Below, piece after piece: positions 59,683-64,000 of a DNA stretch of 64,000 bases; position 1 is the stretch's first letter, and each line of letters opens with the position of its first letter. A model generated the notes under the pieces. That model did no database searches. It was not told the origin of the DNA and saw only the letters and a list, made by a program, of their open reading frames with translations. This DNA comes from CBDFNN01 sp965250215. Lineage in GTDB: Bacteria; Bacteroidota; Rhodothermia; Rhodothermales; DATKEJ01. The translations under genes and the position numbers were made by a program. The stretch spans positions 3,968,001 to 4,032,000 of the forward strand of contig CBDFNN010000004.1 of the NCBI GenBank assembly GCA_965250215.1. Direction: 5' to 3'.

Positions 59683-62600
59683 TTAGTCTTCAAGAGTATC
59701 CAAATATTCTGCCAAGAGACGAATGTTATCGTTAGAAATCATTTCCTCCGGATAAGCTGGCATTTCATCAGGTCCTTCCCTCATTTTTTCTTTCAGATCT
59801 CCATACTCTTTCCCACCAATTTCATCGCCCCATTCGGTGCCCTGTGCGTCCAGACCATGGCAGCGGGCACAATAGTATTCATAAAATTCTTGGCCCGTGG
59901 TAAGTTCAGGAAGATCCTGCTCGAGTAGAAACTCCTCTATCAAGTTGATGTCATCTCGGCTTAGCACCGGAAAGGCTGGCATCTCTCTGAGCCCCCTTTC
60001 AACCGTCCGACGAACAGTCGCAAATCCGGCAATGGAATTGGGAAAAACATCGCCTCCTTCAGCATCCGGTCCATGACATCGACCACAATAGTACCGGTAA
60101 ATTTCTACCCCGGTATTGAGATCCGGGATTTGATCAGCGAGAAAGTCCTCGATCATATCGATATCTCCTTGACTCAGGGTGGGGAAGCTGGGCATGTCAC
60201 CACGACCATTCTGAACAATGTCTTCGATTCCGGATAGGCCGGCGATGGGGGAGGAAAATTCATCGCCGCCTTGGGCATCCGCTCCATGACATCGGGCACA
60301 ATAGTATTGATAGATGGCGACCCCTGTGTCGAGATCGGGCACTTGATCGGCTAGAAAGTCCTCGATCAAATCGATGTCGGCGGCACTCAGGGTCGGGAAG
60401 CCCGGCATGCTACCGCGGCCGTTCTGAACGATAGATTCGATTCCCGACAAGCCCCCTATCGAAGATGAAAACTCCTCACCGCCTTGCGCATCCGCGCCGT
60501 GACATCGACTGCAATAGTACTCAAATATTTCTGGGCCTGTTGTCAGATCCGGGACCTGATCGGCCAGAAAGTCCTCGATCAAGTCAATGTCGGCTGTACT
60601 CAGGGCCGGGAAAGCAGGCATATCACCACGACCATTCTGAACAACGTTATCGATCCCCGACAAGCCCCCTATCGACGAATAAAACTCCTCACCGCCTTGG
60701 GCATCCGCGCCGTGACATCGACTGCAATAGTACTCAAATATTTCTGGGCCTGTTGTCAGATCCGGGACCTGATCGGCCAGAAAATCCTCTATCAAATCGA
60801 TGTCGGAAGCACTCAGGCTCGGGAAGCCAGGCATATCACCACGACCATTCTGAACAACGTTATCAATCCCCGACAAGCCGCCTATCGACGAATAAAACTC
60901 CTCACCGCCTTGGGCATCCGCGCCGTGACATCGACTGCAATAGTACTCAAATATTTCTGGGCCTGTTGTCAGATCCGGGACCTGATCGGCTAGAAATTCC
61001 TCTATTAAATCGATGTCGGCGGCACTCAGGGTCGGGAAGCCCGGCATTGTACCGCGACCGTTCTGAACAACGTTGTCTATCCCGGACAAGCCCCCTATCG
61101 ACGAATAAAACTCCTCACCGCCTTGGGCATCCGCGCCGTGACATCGACTGCAATAGTACTCAAATATTTCTGGGCCTGTTGTCAGATCCGGGACCTGATC
61201 GGCCAGAAAGTCCTCGATCAAGTCAATGTCGGCTGTACTCAGGGTCGGGAAAGCAGGCATATCACCACGACCATTCTGAACAACGTTATCGATCCCCGAC
61301 AAGCCCCCTATCGACGAATAGAACTCCTCACCGCCTTGGGCATCCGCGCCGTGACATCGACTGCAATAGTACTCAAATATTTCTGGGCCTGTTGTCAGAT
61401 CCGGGACCTGATCGGCCAGAAAATCCTCTATCAAATCGATGTCGGAAGCACTCAGGCTCGGGAAGCCAGGCATATCACCACGACCATTCTGAACAACGTT
61501 ATCAATCCCCGACAAGCCGCCTATCGACGAATAAAACTCCTCACCGCCTTGGGCATCCGCGCCGTGACATCGACTGCAATAGTACTCAAATATTTCTGGG
61601 CCTGTTGTCAGATCCGGGACCTGATCGGCTAGAAATTCCTCTATTAAATCGATGTCGGCGGCACTCAGGGTCGGGAAGCCCGGCATTGTACCGCGACCGT
61701 TCTGAACAACGTTATCAATCCCCGACAAGCCGCCTATCGACGAATAGAACTCCTCACCGCCTTGGGCATCCGCGCCGTGACATCGACTGCAATAGTACTC
61801 AAATATTTCTGGGCCTGTTGTCAGATCCGGGACCTGATCGGCCAGAAAGTCCTCGATCAAGTCAATGTCGGCTGTACTCAGGGTCGGGAAAGCAGGCATA
61901 TCACCACGACCATTCTGAACAACGTTATCGATCCCCGACAAGCCCCCTATCGACGAATAGAACTCCTCACCGCCTTGGGCATCCGCGCCGTGACATCGAC
62001 TGCAATAGTACTGAAATATCTCTGTGCCCGTATTCAGGTCGGGGACCTGATCGGCCAGAAAGTCCTCGATCAAGTCAATGTCGGCTGTACTCAGGGTCGG
62101 GAAAGCAGGCATATCACCACGACCATTCTGAACAATGTTATCGATCCCCGACAAGCCCCCTATCGAAGATGAAAACTCCTCACCGCCTTGGGCATCCGCG
62201 CCGTGACATCGACTGCAATAATACTCAAATATTTCTGGGCCTGTTGTCAGATCCGGGACCTGATCGGCCAGAAAGTCCTCGATCAAGTCGATGTCGGCGG
62301 CACTCAGGGTCGGGAAGCCCGGCATTGTACCGCGACCGTTCTGAACAACGTTATCAATCCCCGACAAGCCGCCTATCGACGAATAGAACTCCTCACCGCC
62401 TTGGGCATCCGCGCCGTGACATCGACTGCAATAGTACTCAAATATTTCTGGGCCTGTTGTCAGATCCGGGACCTGATCGGCCAGAAAGTCCTCTATCAAA
62501 TCGATGTCTCCTTGACTCAAGTTTGGGAAGCCAGGCATGCTGCCGCGACCGTTCTGAACAACGTTGTCTATCCCCGACGAGCCGCCTATCGAAGATGAAA

Positions 62601-63882
62601 ACTCCTCACCGCCTTGGGCATCCGCGCCGTGACATCGACTGCAATAGTACTCAAATATTTCTGGGCCTGTTGTCAGATCCGGGACCTGATCGGCCAGAAA
62701 GTCCTCTATCAAATCGATGTCTCCTTGACTCAAGTTTGGGAAGCCAGGCATGCTGCCGCGACCGTTCTGAACAACGTTGTCTATCCCCGACAAGCCGCCT
62801 ATCGAAGATGAAAACTCCTCACCGCCTTGGGCATCCGCGCCGTGACATCGACTGCAATAGTACTCAAATATCTCTGGGCCTGTTGTCAGATCCGGGACCT
62901 GATCGGCCAGAAAATCTTGTATTAAGCCTATCTCTTCTGAACTGAGGTTCGAGAAGCCCGGCATATCGCCGCGGCCATTCTGAACAATATCCTCAATCCC
63001 AGTCAGACCCGCTATTGGCGAGGAAAACTCCTCACCGCCTTCGGCATTCGCACCATGACAACGGGCACAATAATACTGATAGATTTCCAATCCCGTATCA
63101 AGGTCGGGTACTTGATCTCCGAGAAAACCCTCTATTAAGTCTATCTCTTCTGAACTGAGGTCCGAGAAGCCCGGCATATCGCCGCGGCCATTCTGAACAA
63201 TATCCTCAATCCCAGTCAGACCCGCTATTGGCGAGGAAAACTCCTCACCGCCTTCGGCATTCGCACCATGACAACGGGCACAATAATACTGATAGATTTC
63301 CAATCCCGTATCAAGGTCGGGTACTTGATCTCCGAGAAAACCCTCTATTAAGTCTATCTCTTCTGAACTGAGGTTCGAGAAGCCCGGCATATCGCCGCGG
63401 CCATTCTGAACAATATCCTCAATCCCAGTCAGACCCGCTATTGGCGAGGAAAACTCCTCACCGCCTTCGGCATTCGCACCATGACAACGGGCACAATAAT
63501 ACTGATAGATTTCCAATCCCGTCTCAAGGTCGGGTGCCTGATCGGCGAGAAAGAGCTCAATCGACTCTATACTGGCGTCAGTCAAATATGGAAAAGATGG
63601 CATAGCGCCGGGACCGGAACGAACTACTCCATCAATCCCTGATAATCCAGCAATTGAAGCCGAAAAGATTTCTGTACCTTCTGCCGAGACTCCGTGACAC
63701 GCCTCGCAGTATCGGCGATAATAATCTTTACCGACGGTAAGAGATACCTCGGAGTTTTTGTCAACGGGGCCGCTCTGTTCAACAAGTTCTACAGCATCTG
63801 GCCCAGGAGAAGGGTCCAAGAGCTCGCAGGATCCAAGGATCGATGCCAAGAATATTAAAGTCCAAATATGTAGAGGCCTCAT
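59683..63882 (-). CDS. lipoprotein with 19 tandem monoheme cytochrome c domains
   Basis: 1399 residues. The start MRPLHIWTLIFLASILGSC is a lipoprotein signal with Cys19 as the lipidation site. From residue 46 on there are 19 cytochrome c domains, each 71 residues (one has 72). Each has one CxxCH (CEACH, then CARCH/CSRCH/CGRCH) and a later Met-Pro (MPGFP, MPAFP, MPSFP) as the likely sixth ligand, i.e. 19 His/Met hemes. The domain order is DLTTGPEIFEYYCSRCH - GADAQGGEEF - SGIDNVVQNGRG - MPxFP - DIDLIEDFLADQ. Terminal domains are diverged, central ones nearly identical. A membrane-anchored electron wire is the natural reading; partners are not visible. Confidence 0.93.
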   Translation of the reverse strand: MRPLHIWTLIFLASILGSCELLDPSPGPDAVELVEQSGPVDKNSEVSLTVGKDYYRRYCEACHGVSAEGTEIFSASIAGLSGIDGVVRSGPGAMPSFPYLTDASIESIELFLADQAPDLETGLEIYQYYCARCHGANAEGGEEFSSPIAGLTGIEDIVQNGRGDMPGFSNLSSEEIDLIEGFLGDQVPDLDTGLEIYQYYCARCHGANAEGGEEFSSPIAGLTGIEDIVQNGRGDMPGFSDLSSEEIDLIEGFLGDQVPDLDTGLEIYQYYCARCHGANAEGGEEFSSPIAGLTGIEDIVQNGRGDMPGFSNLSSEEIGLIQDFLADQVPDLTTGPEIFEYYCSRCHGADAQGGEEFSSSIGGLSGIDNVVQNGRGSMPGFPNLSQGDIDLIEDFLADQVPDLTTGPEIFEYYCSRCHGADAQGGEEFSSSIGGSSGIDNVVQNGRGSMPGFPNLSQGDIDLIEDFLADQVPDLTTGPEIFEYYCSRCHGADAQGGEEFYSSIGGLSGIDNVVQNGRGTMPGFPTLSAADIDLIEDFLADQVPDLTTGPEIFEYYCSRCHGADAQGGEEFSSSIGGLSGIDNIVQNGRGDMPAFPTLSTADIDLIEDFLADQVPDLNTGTEIFQYYCSRCHGADAQGGEEFYSSIGGLSGIDNVVQNGRGDMPAFPTLSTADIDLIEDFLADQVPDLTTGPEIFEYYCSRCHGADAQGGEEFYSSIGGLSGIDNVVQNGRGTMPGFPTLSAADIDLIEEFLADQVPDLTTGPEIFEYYCSRCHGADAQGGEEFYSSIGGLSGIDNVVQNGRGDMPGFPSLSASDIDLIEDFLADQVPDLTTGPEIFEYYCSRCHGADAQGGEEFYSSIGGLSGIDNVVQNGRGDMPAFPTLSTADIDLIEDFLADQVPDLTTGPEIFEYYCSRCHGADAQGGEEFYSSIGGLSGIDNVVQNGRGTMPGFPTLSAADIDLIEEFLADQVPDLTTGPEIFEYYCSRCHGADAQGGEEFYSSIGGLSGIDNVVQNGRGDMPGFPSLSASDIDLIEDFLADQVPDLTTGPEIFEYYCSRCHGADAQGGEEFYSSIGGLSGIDNVVQNGRGDMPAFPALSTADIDLIEDFLADQVPDLTTGPEIFEYYCSRCHGADAQGGEEFSSSIGGLSGIESIVQNGRGSMPGFPTLSAADIDLIEDFLADQVPDLDTGVAIYQYYCARCHGADAQGGDEFSSPIAGLSGIEDIVQNGRGDMPSFPTLSQGDIDMIEDFLADQIPDLNTGVEIYRYYCGRCHGPDAEGGDVFPNSIAGFATVRRTVERGLREMPAFPVLSRDDINLIEEFLLEQDLPELTTGQEFYEYYCARCHGLDAQGTEWGDEIGGKEYGDLKEKMREGPDEMPAYPEEMISNDNIRLLAEYLDTLED
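60430..62990 (-). repeat. 213-bp tandem repeats with 639-bp higher-order period
   Basis: The central cytochrome units are close DNA copies of 213 bp. Every third unit is most alike, so blocks repeat at 639 bp (equivalent points at 60484, 61123 and 61762). Domains 10-12 and 13-15 have nearly the same protein sequence (order TMPGFP, DMPGFP, DMPAFP). This implies unequal exchange of a three-domain block, probably recent. Copy number may vary between strains and is prone to assembly error. Confidence 0.88.
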
Positions 63883-63889
63883 CCCTTGA

Positions 63890-63985
63890 TCAGTCTAGAT
63901 AACTTGCGATGTATTTCCAGTTGGCAGAGGTCAATGACATGATGAGTTCAATCAATTCTGAGATTTGTCTCACCTCCTTTTCCAT
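63890..63985 (-). CDS. 31-codon ORF directly upstream of the repeat cytochrome
   Basis: ATG at 63985, stop TGA at 63892-63890, only seven bases before the cytochrome start. It reads MEKEVRQISELIELIMSL and then TSANWKYIASYLD, a plausible amphipathic peptide. An in-frame TGA lies just before the ATG, so it is not the end of a longer gene unless a frameshift exists. It could be a small coupled peptide or chance; the window ends 15 bases beyond. Confidence 0.3.
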   Translation of the reverse strand: MEKEVRQISELIELIMSLTSANWKYIASYLD

Positions 63986-64000
63986 AAGAGTTCAATGGTG

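Noticed and set aside
60465..62945. 826-codon plus-strand ORF opposite the cytochrome repeats, and shorter plus ORFs repeating every 639 bp
   Set aside because: They are antisense shadows: one repeat unit without stops in that frame is open in every copy. The minus frame has a signal peptide and 19 heme motifs; the plus frame has neither start context nor recognisable domains.
60430..62990. CRISPR-like regular repeats
   Set aside because: The period is 213 bp, there are no unique spacers, and the repeats are coding and in frame.
63968..63984. TCACCTCCTTTTCC on the plus strand, like the 3' end of 16S rRNA
   Set aside because: The preceding bases do not match the 16S helix 45 region; it is simply the complement of a purine-rich GGAGGTGA string.

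Overview
The window looks like chromosomal DNA of a Bacteroidota member, probably an aquatic heterotroph of the Saprospira/Lewinella or Rhodothermia kind; I cannot place it more finely. The evidence is: an arginine pathway that uses an N-acyl-ornithine carbamoyltransferase; two proteins ending in type IX secretion (T9SS) sorting domains; several promoters of the TTG-N20-TAnnTTTG kind typical of the phylum; few Shine-Dalgarno sites; and many signal-peptide or lipoprotein scavenging enzymes. No rRNA, tRNA, IS element, prophage or CRISPR array was seen.

Layout. 1-4.7 kb: arginine operon argG-argC-argD-argF'-argB (argB cut by the window edge), preceded by a 19-residue leader peptide with six arginines and mutually exclusive RNA helices ending in an intrinsic terminator, i.e. 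a transcription attenuator. 4.7-11.6 kb: two secreted amidohydrolases, a glycosylasparaginase and an ArsR/SRPBCC pair with twin palindromic operators. 11.8-19.9 kb: a DUF2071 protein, an arginine-operon-type GNAT stranded away from its operon, a GAF protein, uvrA and a DUF2911 protein. 20-23.5 kb and 32.1-35.2 kb: two BlaI/M56 (BlaR1-like) sensor pairs; one sensor is fused to an M23 peptidoglycan hydrolase domain plus a heptad-repeat tail, the other to about twelve ankyrin repeats. Between them lie a T9SS cargo, two secreted beta-propellers (one with copper-type Met/His motifs), a SAM-I riboswitch controlling a Met/Cys PLP enzyme, and the wreck of an aminoglycoside-phosphotransferase-type gene.

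35-44 kb: gamma-glutamyltransferase, a YhfZ regulator divergent from an FAD oxidoreductase/phosphotriesterase-like pair, MarC, and a large CotH/lamin-tail T9SS protein. 44-55.6 kb: a sugar/polyol catabolic region (Gfo/Idh/MocA oxidoreductase, DUF1080 proteins, methylmalonate-semialdehyde dehydrogenase, aldo/keto reductase, DapA-like aldolase, sodium:solute symporter). 55.7-58.5 kb: a sulfide/persulfide detoxification operon (two YeeE/YedE proteins, MBL-rhodanese, DUF2892). 58.6-59.6 kb: a zinc alcohol dehydrogenase. 59.7-63.9 kb: a 1399-residue lipoprotein made of 19 tandem monoheme cytochrome c domains, with recent 213-bp and 639-bp internal duplications.

The most striking items are the 19-heme repeat cytochrome, the complete arginine attenuator, and the two BlaI/M56 sensors with unusual output domains. 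A side observation is a family of short degenerate heptamer arrays that fills gene spacers and seems to have entered one coding sequence (27908-29185).
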